Source of the DNA: Paracoccaceae bacterium
GTDB lineage: Bacteria > Pseudomonadota > Alphaproteobacteria > Rhodobacterales > Rhodobacteraceae
DNA: 34,617 nt
Reading direction: 5' to 3'
Assembly (NCBI GenBank): GCA_947453525.1
Contig: CANGHD010000021.1
Location: 1 to 34,617 of the forward strand
The notes below the pieces were generated by a model. That model was not told the DNA's origin. It ran no database searches and saw only the letters and a program-made list of their open reading frames with translations. The translations under genes and the position numbers were made by a program. Below, in pieces: positions 16,733 through 26,094 of this stretch (positions within the stretch are counted from its first letter, which is position 1; each line of letters begins with the position of its first letter).

Positions 16733-18169
16733 CTACCGGACCGTCACCCCGTCCGCCGTGGCCACGCTCAGCCGGATGAAGTTCAGCGCCCGCGCCCGGT
16801 TGGCATCGGCAAGCGCGGCGCGGGCATCCAGCAGGGTGCGCTCGGCCTCCAGCACGGACAGGAAATCCCCCTGTCCGATCTGGAAGCTGGACCGCGCAAG
16901 GTCCAGCGTCTGCACCGATATGCTCATCAGCCGCTCTTGTGCCGCCATGTTGCGGCCATCGCGGCCATAGGCCGCCAAGGCGTTCTGGATCTCCTCCACC
17001 GCGTTCAGGACGGCCGCCTGCCAGGCCAACTGCGCCTGCGCGGCCCGCGATTGCGCGGCAGAGATGTTGTTCCTCACCTTGCCCCCGGTGAACAACGGCA
17101 GGTTCAGCGAGGGCCCGAAGGACTGGACCGTGGTCGCCTTTCCTCCCGCCAGCCCCGAGGCGGTGATCGTGCCGCCCAGGGTCAGGGTCGGGTACAGATC
17201 GGCCCGCGCCACCCCGACCGCCGCATAGGCCGAGGCCAGACCGCGCTCGGCCACGATCACATCGGGCCTTTGGCGCAGCACATCGGCCGGCACGCCGACC
17301 GAAGCGCGGAAATGCGGCACCGGCTGGCCGCCGCGCCGCAACACCCCCGCCAAGGCCGCCGAGCCTTGCCCGGTCAGCGTCGCCAGCCGGTTCAGCGCCT
17401 GCGCATAGCCCACCTCCAGTGCAGGCATCTGCGCATCGGCGATGGCGATCAGTTGGTCGGCCCGCAAGGTGTCCAGCTTGGTGGAAGCTCCCGCCGTGAA
17501 GGCGCTTTGCACCAGATCGGCGGTCTTCCTGCGGCTGGTCAGGCTTTCCCGCGTCAGGGCCATGCGGGCCTGATAATAGCGCAGGTCGACATAGGCGCTG
17601 GCAACCTCGCCCGCCAAGGCAATCCGCGCCACATCGGCCGAGGCATAGGCGGCGTCCAGTTGCGCATGCGATCCTGCCTTGGCCGAGGCGACCCGACCGA
17701 ACAGGTCCAGCATCCATGACAGATTGGTGCTTGCCGCCTCCACCGTGACCGAGGCGCCGCCGGACGGGTCGGTCATCCCGGCATTGGCCGACAGGCCGAT
17801 CTGAGGCTGGCCACTGGCGGCGGCAATCCCGGCATTGGCCATGGCCTCCTTGATCCGCTCCACCGCCTGCAAGACCGTCAGGTTTTGCGCCAGCCCCAAG
17901 GCCACCAACTGGTCCAGCGCGGGGTCGCGAAACGCACTCCACCACTGCGGGTTGGTCGTTGCCTGGGCCGCAGCACCGGCCCCGTCAAAGGCCGCGGGCG
18001 CCACCAGCGCGGGGACCTGATAGGGCGTGACCGCGCAAGAGGCCAGCAGCGATGCCACAAGCAAAGACAACGCCACGGGTTTTGCAGACCATGCGGCGGC
18101 GACAGGACGGCTTGGGTTTCTCACGATGGGGACACTCGATCTATGGCGGGACTTCGGAAAGGTCGGCAA
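16733..18169 (-). CDS. Outer-membrane efflux lipoprotein, NodT/OprM-type factor of a tripartite system
   Basis: Lipobox LLASCAV; WWSAFRDPALDQLVALGLAQNLTVLQAVERI; repeated OEP helices; ADVLRQRPDVIVAERGLASAYAAVGVARADLYPTLTL. Confidence 0.93.
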   Translation of the reverse strand: MPTFPKSRHRSSVPIVRNPSRPVAAAWSAKPVALSLLVASLLASCAVTPYQVPALVAPAAFDGAGAAAQATTNPQWWSAFRDPALDQLVALGLAQNLTVLQAVERIKEAMANAGIAAASGQPQIGLSANAGMTDPSGGASVTVEAASTNLSWMLDLFGRVASAKAGSHAQLDAAYASADVARIALAGEVASAYVDLRYYQARMALTRESLTSRRKTADLVQSAFTAGASTKLDTLRADQLIAIADAQMPALEVGYAQALNRLATLTGQGSAALAGVLRRGGQPVPHFRASVGVPADVLRQRPDVIVAERGLASAYAAVGVARADLYPTLTLGGTITASGLAGGKATTVQSFGPSLNLPLFTGGKVRNNISAAQSRAAQAQLAWQAAVLNAVEEIQNALAAYGRDGRNMAAQERLMSISVQTLDLARSSFQIGQGDFLSVLEAERTLLDARAALADANRARALNFIRLSVATADGVTVR

Positions 18170-18261
18170 GGCAAAGCCTCCGCCGGCACCACAACGGCGC
18201 AGGTGGATTTTTGGTTCCCGCAGGTTGCGAAATCAAGCCCCGCGCGACCGCAGAGCGTCGG

Positions 18262-19821
18262 TCAGCGCCGCCTGTAATCGATCCGCCGCGCCAGCCAGCA
18301 TCCCAGCGTCAGGCCCGCGACCGCGCCAGAGCCATCCCGGCGCACCTGGACCGTCCAGTCGCCCGGCGGCGACGAATCCATCGACCGCCGTGTCGGGATC
18401 ACCCACAGGTCATCGGCCACCGGATGCATCCGCTCCATCGGACCTGCGCCCAGCATCCCGTCGAATCCGGCATAGGTGCCGCCATCGCGGCTGACGACGA
18501 TCAGGCTCGCCTCCAGTTCATCAGTCCAGTAGCTGCCCGTCAAAATGGCGGCATCGGCCTGCGCCACCGGGTCCAAAGGCCGGGGCGTGACGGTGAGCGC
18601 CTCGGCGGGACGCCACATCGTCAATCCGCCGGGTCCGCGCTCAAGGCTGACGCCACCGCCCCGCGCCACACCATCTGCCCCAAGCGTCAGGCGGGCCGAG
18701 GTCGTGGCGTAATGCAGCCGGATCGCCCCGGCCTCGGGTTGGGTGCGCAGCACCAGCCCCTGCGCCGCGTCCAGCCAAAGGCCCCGCCAGTCGGCCTGCG
18801 GCACCAGTCCGGCCTCGGGCTTGAAGCCCAGAGCGGTTTCCACCAAGCCATAGGCCGCCGCATGGGCATCGGCCTCGTGGTTGAACATCACCACCACCGA
18901 TAGGCGCTCTTCGGCCACATGCAGCCGGTGCGCCCGGAAGCCGCGCAACGCGCCGCCATGGCCGGTGGTCTTGCGGCCCGCCACCACGTCATGCTTCAGC
19001 CCGAAGCCATAGCTGGCAGCAGAGCCATCCTTGAAGGTTGGCGGGACCGCAAGCCGGTTGTAAATCCCTTGGCGGTCGTCGCGCGTGGCGTCGATGAAGG
19101 CCTCCCACGCCAGCATATCGTCCAGCGAGGCGGCAATCCCCGCGTCACCGATCCAGTAAATCCCGTTGTCGGCAGGCAGGTAGCCCACATCGTCATTGCC
19201 CTCATAGCCGACCACGCCATCGACCGGCTGGCGCGTATCGGCCTGCAGCACGGCGGTCGTCATCCGCGCCGGACCGAACAGCCGTTCGGCATAAAGCGCA
19301 GCCAAGGGTCGGCCCGTGGTGGACTCGATCAATTCCGAAAGGATGCGATAGTTGCCATTGCAGTAGGAATACGACGTGCCCGGCGCAAAATGCCCCGTCT
19401 TCATCCGCGCCAGCAGCGGCAAGGCATCGTCCCGGCCAAAGGTCTGCTCGGGTCTTGCCCCCTGCAGCACGGTCAGCGCCCAGTAATCGCGCAGGCCGGA
19501 TTGGTTGTCGGCCAGTTGCTGCACCGAAGGCAAGGGGCTGATCAGGTTCGGCAGATACTCCGCCACCCGTCCGTCCAGTGCCGCGATATCCGCCACCTGA
19601 TCCAGCAGCACCGCGCAGGTGAACTGCTTGGAGATCGAGCAGATCGGCAACCGCGTCGTGGCCGCCATCGACAGGCGCGCATAGGTGTCAGCATAGCCCC
19701 AGGCCCGCCTCGCGATCACCCTGCCGTCCTTGACGATACCGGCCACACCACCCGGCCCCCTGTACTGCTGCGCCAGCCCGTCCAATGCCTGCGTCAGCGC
19801 CGCCACGTCAAGATTGCCCAT
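18262..19821 (-). CDS. Serine hydrolase (beta-lactamase/PBP fold), D-aminopeptidase-like
   Basis: SISK catalytic SxxK, YCNGNY, HGGALRGF; C-terminal lipocalin-like beta-rich extension resembling D-aminopeptidase. Start placed at MGNLDVAAL. Confidence 0.87.
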   Translation of the reverse strand: MGNLDVAALTQALDGLAQQYRGPGGVAGIVKDGRVIARRAWGYADTYARLSMAATTRLPICSISKQFTCAVLLDQVADIAALDGRVAEYLPNLISPLPSVQQLADNQSGLRDYWALTVLQGARPEQTFGRDDALPLLARMKTGHFAPGTSYSYCNGNYRILSELIESTTGRPLAALYAERLFGPARMTTAVLQADTRQPVDGVVGYEGNDDVGYLPADNGIYWIGDAGIAASLDDMLAWEAFIDATRDDRQGIYNRLAVPPTFKDGSAASYGFGLKHDVVAGRKTTGHGGALRGFRAHRLHVAEERLSVVVMFNHEADAHAAAYGLVETALGFKPEAGLVPQADWRGLWLDAAQGLVLRTQPEAGAIRLHYATTSARLTLGADGVARGGGVSLERGPGGLTMWRPAEALTVTPRPLDPVAQADAAILTGSYWTDELEASLIVVSRDGGTYAGFDGMLGAGPMERMHPVADDLWVIPTRRSMDSSPPGDWTVQVRRDGSGAVAGLTLGCWLARRIDYRRR

Positions 19822-19968
19822 CCCAGCCTCCCGGTTTTGGCCAGACACTGGCCTGCCGGCCCCCGGTGGGCAAGGGCCCATACGCCGCCCCGCGCCAAGG
19901 CCATCCCCGCCATCCGCTTAAGCCGTCGTTAAAGTCTTTGCCCTAAACCAGCGCCAGCGACAGGGCGA

Positions 19969-21246
19969 ATGACAGGCGGGGCTATGGTCAGTCCGGACGA
20001 GACAGGGGCGGTTCAACCCGGCGAAGAGGTGCCCTTTGGCGTGGAAGAGCTGTTTTATTCCCGCACCGACCGGCGCGGGCTGATTCTGGCGGGCAATCCG
20101 GTGTTCCGCCGGGTGGCGGGCTACGGTTGGGCCCAGCTGATCGGCGCGCCGCACCGCATCGTGCGCCATCCCGTCACGCCAAAAGCCGTCTTCCGCATCC
20201 TGTGGCAAACCCTCCAACAGGACGAACCCGCCGTCGCCTACGTCTGCAACCGCGCAGCGGACGGGCGGCCCTACTGGGTGCTGGCGACCATCCTGCCCTT
20301 CAGCGACACCTATCTGTCCGTCCGCATCAAACCGACCTCGGGCCTCTTGGCCAAGGTGAAGGACCTTTATGCACAACTCTCCCAGGCCGAACGGGACGGG
20401 CTCGGCATCGACGCCTCGGTCGACCGCCTGCTGGCCACGCTGCGCGAGGCGGGCTTTCCCGACCACCGCGCCTTCATGCGCCATGCGCTGGCGCAGGAGA
20501 CCTCCGCCCGCGCGGCAGCCCTGAACGCCCGCACCACGATGGAAGAGGTCGGGCGCATCCGCAAAGGCCTGTCCGATGTCATCGCCGAGCAAGAGGCGCT
20601 GGTCGGCGATTTCGAACGCCTGCGGATCCTGCCCACCAACATGCGCATCCTCGCCTCGCGGCTGGAACCGACCGGCGGGCCGGTGGGGGCGATTTCCGAC
20701 ATCTACCTGACAATCTCCGCCGATATCTTCAGCAAGGTCGGCGCCTTCTCACGCGGCGACGCCTCGCTCTGCCAGCGCATGTCGGCGTCCTTTGAAAAGG
20801 CGATGTTCCTGATGACCTGCGCGCAGCTTCAGGCCGAGGTGGCGGGCACCGCCCGGCCCGAGGACATGGCAGGCTCTGGCATCGATTGCGCGGCAGAGGT
20901 GGCCTGTCTGGGCCGGCTGGGCTCCAGCTACCGCGCCCTTGCGGCGCATGCCATGGAAGATGCCATGACGCTGGCCGCCAAGATCGCCGAAGCCAGTGTC
21001 GATCTGAAACGCGCCATGCTGAGCCTTGAGACGATCACCGTGATGGGCCGGGTGGAAAGTGCGCGGATCGGCGCGGAAGGCATGCGGATCAACGCCACGA
21101 TCAACCAGTTGCACGAGGGCAATCTGGTGATCTCGCGCCTTCTGGGCGTCATCACCGAACTTTCGGGCACGATCAACTCCGGCATGCGCAGCCTGCGCGG
21201 CACCTACCTGTCCGACCTGAACGACAGGTCGGCCCCGCAAGGCTGA
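19969..21246 (+). CDS. Soluble PAS-domain protein with long helical, chemoreceptor-like C-terminal region
   Basis: Aer-type PAS (GNPVFRRVAGYGWAQLIGAPHRIVRHPVTPKAVFRILWQTLQQDEP...NRAADGRPYWVLATILPF) followed by helical NMRILASRLEPTGGPVGAISDIY. Start may be 19984. Confidence 0.8.
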   Translation: MTGGAMVSPDETGAVQPGEEVPFGVEELFYSRTDRRGLILAGNPVFRRVAGYGWAQLIGAPHRIVRHPVTPKAVFRILWQTLQQDEPAVAYVCNRAADGRPYWVLATILPFSDTYLSVRIKPTSGLLAKVKDLYAQLSQAERDGLGIDASVDRLLATLREAGFPDHRAFMRHALAQETSARAAALNARTTMEEVGRIRKGLSDVIAEQEALVGDFERLRILPTNMRILASRLEPTGGPVGAISDIYLTISADIFSKVGAFSRGDASLCQRMSASFEKAMFLMTCAQLQAEVAGTARPEDMAGSGIDCAAEVACLGRLGSSYRALAAHAMEDAMTLAAKIAEASVDLKRAMLSLETITVMGRVESARIGAEGMRINATINQLHEGNLVISRLLGVITELSGTINSGMRSLRGTYLSDLNDRSAPQG

Positions 21247-21560
21247 AGCGCGTCGGCCCGCGCCCTTGCCGCGTCGCCCGGCCCGGCGACCAGCCCCGTC
21301 CTGCAACGGTCCCTGTTGTCAGGCTGCCGCGCCATCGCTAATCTTGCCGCCAAAGCGCCCGCGCGCCAAGCCCGCCCCATGGTGCCGCTGCCCCGCAATA
21401 CCCGTCGCGAAAACCGCCAGCCCGAACGTCGCCCGTCTGCACACTTCCAAGCCGCATGTGCCCAGCCCCAAACACCCCCGCCGCACAAGACCCGTGCCCC
21501 GCACTCCAACTGCCGGCGGTGCCAGACCCCAATACCGCCCTTCGTCAAATGGGACGCACC

Positions 21561-22181
21561 ATGACCCGCGCCACACTGTATTACTCGCCCAACCTCAACC
21601 CCCGGCTCTGCGTCGCGGTGGCCCGTTATCTGCAAGCCGATCTGGACTATGTCAAAGCCAGTCCCTTCCATCCCAGGCAGCAAGAGGCCTTCCGTCGTCT
21701 CAACCCGATGACCCGCGTGCCCGTCCTGCAAGAGGCCGATGGCACCACCCTGTGGGAAACCGACGCCATCATCTGCCGCCTGTCGCGCCGCGCAGGCTCC
21801 GACCTCTGGCGGCAGGATGAGGAGCAGCCCGAGATGATCCGCTGGCTGTCCTGGACCGCCTATCACCTGATGCCGGCGGGCGATGTGCATTACTTCGAAC
21901 GCATCGTGCGCCCGACCTTCTCGGATATCCCCGAACTGCCGCAGGTCATGGACATGACCCTGCAGCGGTTCATCGAATATGCCGGTGTGCTGGACGACTG
22001 GCTCAAGACCCGCGAATGGCTGGTGGGCACCCGCCTGTCCTATGCCGATTTCCGCGTGGCCACCCTGATGCCCTTCGCCCGACAGGCCCTGCTGCCCATC
22101 GACGATTTCCCCCAAGTGCTGCGCCACGCAGCACAACTTGATGCAGTGCCCTTCTGGCGCGACCCCTTCGCCGGTCTTTGA
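21561..22181 (+). CDS. Glutathione S-transferase family protein
   Basis: [36 protein letters not shown]...[31 protein letters not shown]-terminal GST helices. Confidence 0.88.
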   Translation: MTRATLYYSPNLNPRLCVAVARYLQADLDYVKASPFHPRQQEAFRRLNPMTRVPVLQEADGTTLWETDAIICRLSRRAGSDLWRQDEEQPEMIRWLSWTAYHLMPAGDVHYFERIVRPTFSDIPELPQVMDMTLQRFIEYAGVLDDWLKTREWLVGTRLSYADFRVATLMPFARQALLPIDDFPQVLRHAAQLDAVPFWRDPFAGL

Positions 22182-22239
22182 GCGGGCCTGCGCTTGCCCC
22201 CACAGCGGGCCTCGTCTATCAGGAGCAAAAGGGGAAAAC

Positions 22240-23025
22240 ATGCGCATTCTCATCACGAACGACGACGGCATCAACGCTCCCGGCCTCGCGGTTCTGGAGC
22301 GGATTGCCCTCGAGATTGCCGGACCGCAGGGCGAAGTCTGGGTGGTGGCCCCTGCCTTCGAACAATCCGGCGTGGGCCATTGCATCAGCTACACCCATCC
22401 GACGATGATCGCCGAACTGGGCCCGCGCCGCTTTGCCGCCGAAGGCTCGCCCGCAGATTGCGTTCTGGCCGGGCTCTACCATGTGATGAAGGATGGCAAG
22501 CCCGATCTGGTGCTGTCCGGCGTCAACCGGGGCAACAACTCGGGCGAGAACGTGCTGTATTCCGGTACGATCGGCGGCGCGATGGAAGCCGCCCTGCAAG
22601 GCATCAGATCGATCGCCCTGTCGCAGTTCTTCGGCCCCTTGAACGCCAAGCTGGACGAGCCCTTCGACGCCGCCGTCCAGCTGGGCGCGGGGCTGATCCG
22701 GCGGCTGCTCGACAAAGGCATCTGGGACGAGGAAGACTACCGCATCTTCTACAACGTCAACTTCCCCGCCCTGCCCGCGGCGCAGGTCAAGGGCATCAAG
22801 GTCGCCAATCAGGGCTTCCGCCGCTACACCGCCTTCTCGCTGGAGCCGCATGTCTCGCCGACCGGGCGGCAGTTCCTCTGGATCAAGGGCGGCGAACAGG
22901 GCCGCGCCACCCTGCCGGGGTCGGATATCACCGCCAATGTCGAAGGCTATATCTCGGTCACGCCCCTGCGCGCCGACCTGACCGCCCATGACCGCCTGTC
23001 CGAACTTGCAGCGGCCCTTGCATGA
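22240..23025 (+). CDS. surE: 5'/3'-nucleotidase SurE
   Basis: [20 protein letters not shown]...[37 protein letters not shown]. Confidence 0.98.
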   Translation: MRILITNDDGINAPGLAVLERIALEIAGPQGEVWVVAPAFEQSGVGHCISYTHPTMIAELGPRRFAAEGSPADCVLAGLYHVMKDGKPDLVLSGVNRGNNSGENVLYSGTIGGAMEAALQGIRSIALSQFFGPLNAKLDEPFDAAVQLGAGLIRRLLDKGIWDEEDYRIFYNVNFPALPAAQVKGIKVANQGFRRYTAFSLEPHVSPTGRQFLWIKGGEQGRATLPGSDITANVEGYISVTPLRADLTAHDRLSELAAALA

Positions 23026-23684
23026 GCGAAGACACGCCACAGGATGACAGTGCGGCCGAGCGCCAGATGCGCTTTGTCTTCGCATTGCGCAGCCATGGCG
23101 TGACCGACACCCGCGTTCTGCAGGCGATGGAGCGGACGGACCGCGGCGCCTTCGTGCGCGGCCTGTTCGCCGCCCGTGCCTACGAGGATATGCCGCTGCC
23201 AATTTCCTGCGGCCAGACCATCAGCCAGCCTTCCGTCGTGGGCCTGATGACGCAGGCGCTGGACGTTCAGCCGCGCGACAAGGTGCTGGAGGTGGGGACC
23301 GGGTCCGGCTATCAGGCCGCCATCCTCAGCCATCTGTGCCGCAGGGTCTACACCGTCGACCGCCACCGCAGTCTGGTGCGCGAGGCGGCCGAAGTCTTCC
23401 GCGACCTTGGCCTTGTCAACATCACCGCCTTTGCCGCCGATGGCAGCTTCGGCTTGCCCGATCAGGCGCCGTTTGATCGCATTCTCGTGACGGCTGCGGC
23501 GGAAGACCCGCCGGGCCCGCTCTTGGCGCAGTTGAAGATCGGCGGTATCATGGTGCTGCCGGTGGGCCAGTCCGATGCGGTGCAAAGCCTGATCAAGGTG
23601 ACGCGCCTGCAATCGGGCTATGACTACGAAGAACTGCGACCGGTGCGCTTCGTGCCGCTGGTCGAGGGTCTGGCAACGGAATGA
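23022..23684 (+). CDS. pcm: Protein-L-isoaspartate O-methyltransferase
   Basis: [21 protein letters not shown]...[22 protein letters not shown] overlap with surE. Confidence 0.97.
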   Translation: MSEDTPQDDSAAERQMRFVFALRSHGVTDTRVLQAMERTDRGAFVRGLFAARAYEDMPLPISCGQTISQPSVVGLMTQALDVQPRDKVLEVGTGSGYQAAILSHLCRRVYTVDRHRSLVREAAEVFRDLGLVNITAFAADGSFGLPDQAPFDRILVTAAAEDPPGPLLAQLKIGGIMVLPVGQSDAVQSLIKVTRLQSGYDYEELRPVRFVPLVEGLATE

Positions 23685-23766
23685 GAGAATGGCCCCGGTC
23701 CTGCGGATCGGTCAAGGGCCCCGGATGAAGTTGGGTTGGGCGAAGAGCCAGACGGGTGGGATCAGG

Positions 23767-25005
23767 ATGCGTTCTTTAAGAGGTTCTTTTTGCGCTTTTC
23801 CTTCAAGCGCCGTGACGGTCATGGCCGTGCTTTTGCTGTCGGCCTGCGCAAACACGAGCAATCTGGACTGGGACCTGCGCAACAACGCCGGGAACACCTC
23901 TGCGGCGGTGGAGCGGATGACGACGGCGCGGCCGTCGGCGGATGGCAACGGGGTGATCTCCTATCCCGGTTATCAGGTCGCGGTGGCGCGGCGCGGTGAC
24001 ACCGTGGCCTCGGTCGCCGCCCGTCTTGGCCTCGGCGCCGACCAGCTGGGCGCCTACAACGCCCTGCACCCCGACGACACCCTGCGTCAAGGCGAGATTT
24101 TGGCCCTGCCGGTCCGCGTCGCGGCTCAACCCGCCGCCTTGCCGGGCAGTGCGGGGGCGCTGATCCCTTATGGTCAGGGAACCGGCGGCACGGCGGGCGG
24201 CATCGATGTCGAGGCGATTGCCACCACCGCCATCGACCGCGCGGGCAGCGGCGGAACCGCCCAGACTGGCACCACGACCAAGGCGCTGCCCTTCTCCACC
24301 AAGGGCTCGGGCCCTGTGCCGGTACGCTATCAGGTCAAACGCGGCGAGACCGCCTTCACCATCGCCCGCCAGTTCAACATCTCGGCCAAGGCTTTGGCCG
24401 ACTGGAACGGTCTTGGACCCGATCTTTCGGTGCGCGAAGGGCAATATCTGATCATCCCGACCGCCGCCGACACCACCCGTCCGTCTGACGCCGGAACAGT
24501 GGATACCACCTTGCCGGGCCAAGGCTCGCCCACGCCCGAGCCGCCCTCGGCCAAGCTGCCGCTGCCGACCGAAAAGACCGTGACGGCAGCCGAGGCGGCC
24601 AAACAGACGCCCGCAGCCCCTGATCTGGGCCCGCAGCGCACCACGGCCTCGGCTGCGGCGATGGCGATGCCGGTCGATGGCAAGATCCTGCGCAGCTATG
24701 ACGGCAAGAGCAATCAGGGCATCGACATCGCCGCCTCCGCCGGCAGCGCCGTCCATGCCGCCCAGGACGGAACCGTGGCCGTCATCACCCATGACTCCGG
24801 CTCAGGCGCGCTGATCGTGATCGTCAAACACGCAGGCGGCCTTCTGACCGTCTATGCCGGGCTCGACAGCGCCGTCGTGGCCAAGGGCGCCTCGGTCAAG
24901 CGCGGCCAGACCATCGGCACCGTCAAATCCGGCAACCCGGCGCAATTGCACTTCGAAGTCCGACAAGGCCAGCAATCGGTCAATCCGCTGACCTATCTGC
25001 AATAA
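23767..25005 (+). CDS. nlpD: NlpD-like LysM/M23 peptidoglycan-associated lipoprotein
   Basis: Lipobox LLLSACANT; two LysM-like segments; C-terminal M23 domain (IDIAASAGSAVHAAQDGTVAVITHDSGSGALIVIVKHAGGLLTVYAGL...LHFEVRQGQQSVNPLTYL). Confidence 0.92.
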   Translation: MRSLRGSFCAFPSSAVTVMAVLLLSACANTSNLDWDLRNNAGNTSAAVERMTTARPSADGNGVISYPGYQVAVARRGDTVASVAARLGLGADQLGAYNALHPDDTLRQGEILALPVRVAAQPAALPGSAGALIPYGQGTGGTAGGIDVEAIATTAIDRAGSGGTAQTGTTTKALPFSTKGSGPVPVRYQVKRGETAFTIARQFNISAKALADWNGLGPDLSVREGQYLIIPTAADTTRPSDAGTVDTTLPGQGSPTPEPPSAKLPLPTEKTVTAAEAAKQTPAAPDLGPQRTTASAAAMAMPVDGKILRSYDGKSNQGIDIAASAGSAVHAAQDGTVAVITHDSGSGALIVIVKHAGGLLTVYAGLDSAVVAKGASVKRGQTIGTVKSGNPAQLHFEVRQGQQSVNPLTYLQ

Positions 25006-25029
25006 CCACCACGGCCCGTTTCCCGGCAG

Positions 25030-25080
25030 CCGGGGGTTTCACACCCCCGGACCCCCGTGGGATATTTGGACCTAGATGAA
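25030..25080. repeat. Hairpin CCGGGGGT-TTCAC-ACCCCCGG followed by CCCCCGTGGGATATTTGGACCTAGATGAA, resembling an intergenic motif I recall from Rhodobacteraceae
   Basis: 8-bp perfect stem with conserved-looking 3' tail, 24 nt after the nlpD stop. Family-wide recurrence is from memory, not verified here. Confidence 0.6.
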
Positions 25081-25143
25081 TTAAGGAACGCGTAACCGTG
25101 TTCATTCAGGCAGAACCATGCCTTGCGGTGACGCGCGATTGTG

Positions 25144-25162
25144 AATCCTCCAGTCGAGGATT
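25144..25162. repeat. Inverted repeat AATCCTC-CAGTC-GAGGATT
   Basis: Perfect 7-bp arms, 5-nt loop, in the gap between convergent nlpD and the DUF815-type ATPase gene. Confidence 0.75.
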
Positions 25163-25260
25163 TCCGCGCACAACGCCCGGCCCTGTCCGGGATCAAGACC
25201 GCGCCGGGCCGAAGGGCGCAGTGGGCCCCCACCGGGTCAGCCGCGCGGCGCGGAAACACG

Positions 25261-26094
25261 TTAAAGCGCTACGCCTTCGCGGGCCGCGAGGTCACAGAAG
25301 AATTGCCACGCCACCCGACCCGAGCGCGCGCCCCGAGTGGCCTGCCACTCGATGGCTTCCGCCCAAAGCCGGTCTGCGCTGATCTGCACGCCATGCGCCG
25401 CGCAGTAGCCGCGGATCATCGCAAGGTAGTCGTCCTGCGAGCAGGGGTGGAAGCCCAGCCAGAGGCCGAAGCGGTCCGACAGCGAGACCTTTTCCTCGAC
25501 CGCCTCGCCGGGGTTGATGCCGGTCTGGCGTTCGTTCTCGATCATCTCGCGCGGCATCAGGTGGCGGCGGTTCGAGGTGGCGTAGAAAAGGACATTCTCC
25601 GGCCGTCCTTCGATGCCGCCATCCAGCACCGCTTTCAGCGATTTGTAGTGCTGGTCGTCGTTCGAGAAGGACAGGTCATCGCAGAACAGGATGAAGCGGC
25701 AGGGGGCGGCGCGCAGCTGGGAGAGCAGGCGTTGGACCGAAGGCAGGTCTTCGCGCGAGAGTTCGACGATCTTCAGATCCAGCCCCTCGCCCCGCACCTG
25801 AGCATGGATCGCCTTGACCAGCGAGCTTTTCCCCATGCCCCGCGCGCCCCAGAGCAGCGCGTTGTTGGCGGGAAGCCCGCGCGCGAAGTGGCGGGTGTTT
25901 TCCAGCAAAGTATCGCGGGAACGGTCGATGCCGACCAGAAGGCTCACATCGACGCGCGACACCTTGGCCACCGGCTCCAGCCGGTCGGGCGACGTGTGCC
26001 AGACGAAAGCCTCGGCCTTGGTGAAATCCGGCGCGGGCAGTGGCTGCGGCGCCAGTCTCTCCAGCGCCGCCGCGATGCGTTCAAGGTCGGTCAT
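25261..26094 (-). CDS. DUF815-type AAA+ ATPase
   Basis: NNALLWGARGMGKSSLVKAIHAQV (Walker A), RFILFCDDLSFSNDDQHYKSLKAVLDGGIEGRPENVLFYATSNRRHLMPR. Confidence 0.92.
   Translation of the reverse strand: MTDLERIAAALERLAPQPLPAPDFTKAEAFVWHTSPDRLEPVAKVSRVDVSLLVGIDRSRDTLLENTRHFARGLPANNALLWGARGMGKSSLVKAIHAQVRGEGLDLKIVELSREDLPSVQRLLSQLRAAPCRFILFCDDLSFSNDDQHYKSLKAVLDGGIEGRPENVLFYATSNRRHLMPREMIENERQTGINPGEAVEEKVSLSDRFGLWLGFHPCSQDDYLAMIRGYCAAHGVQISADRLWAEAIEWQATRGARSGRVAWQFFCDLAAREGVAL

Noticed and set aside
16362-17945. 527-aa minus-strand ORF across OMF and dusA
   Set aside because: Same strand but wrong frame over two well-supported genes; Gly/Arg-rich low-information translation.
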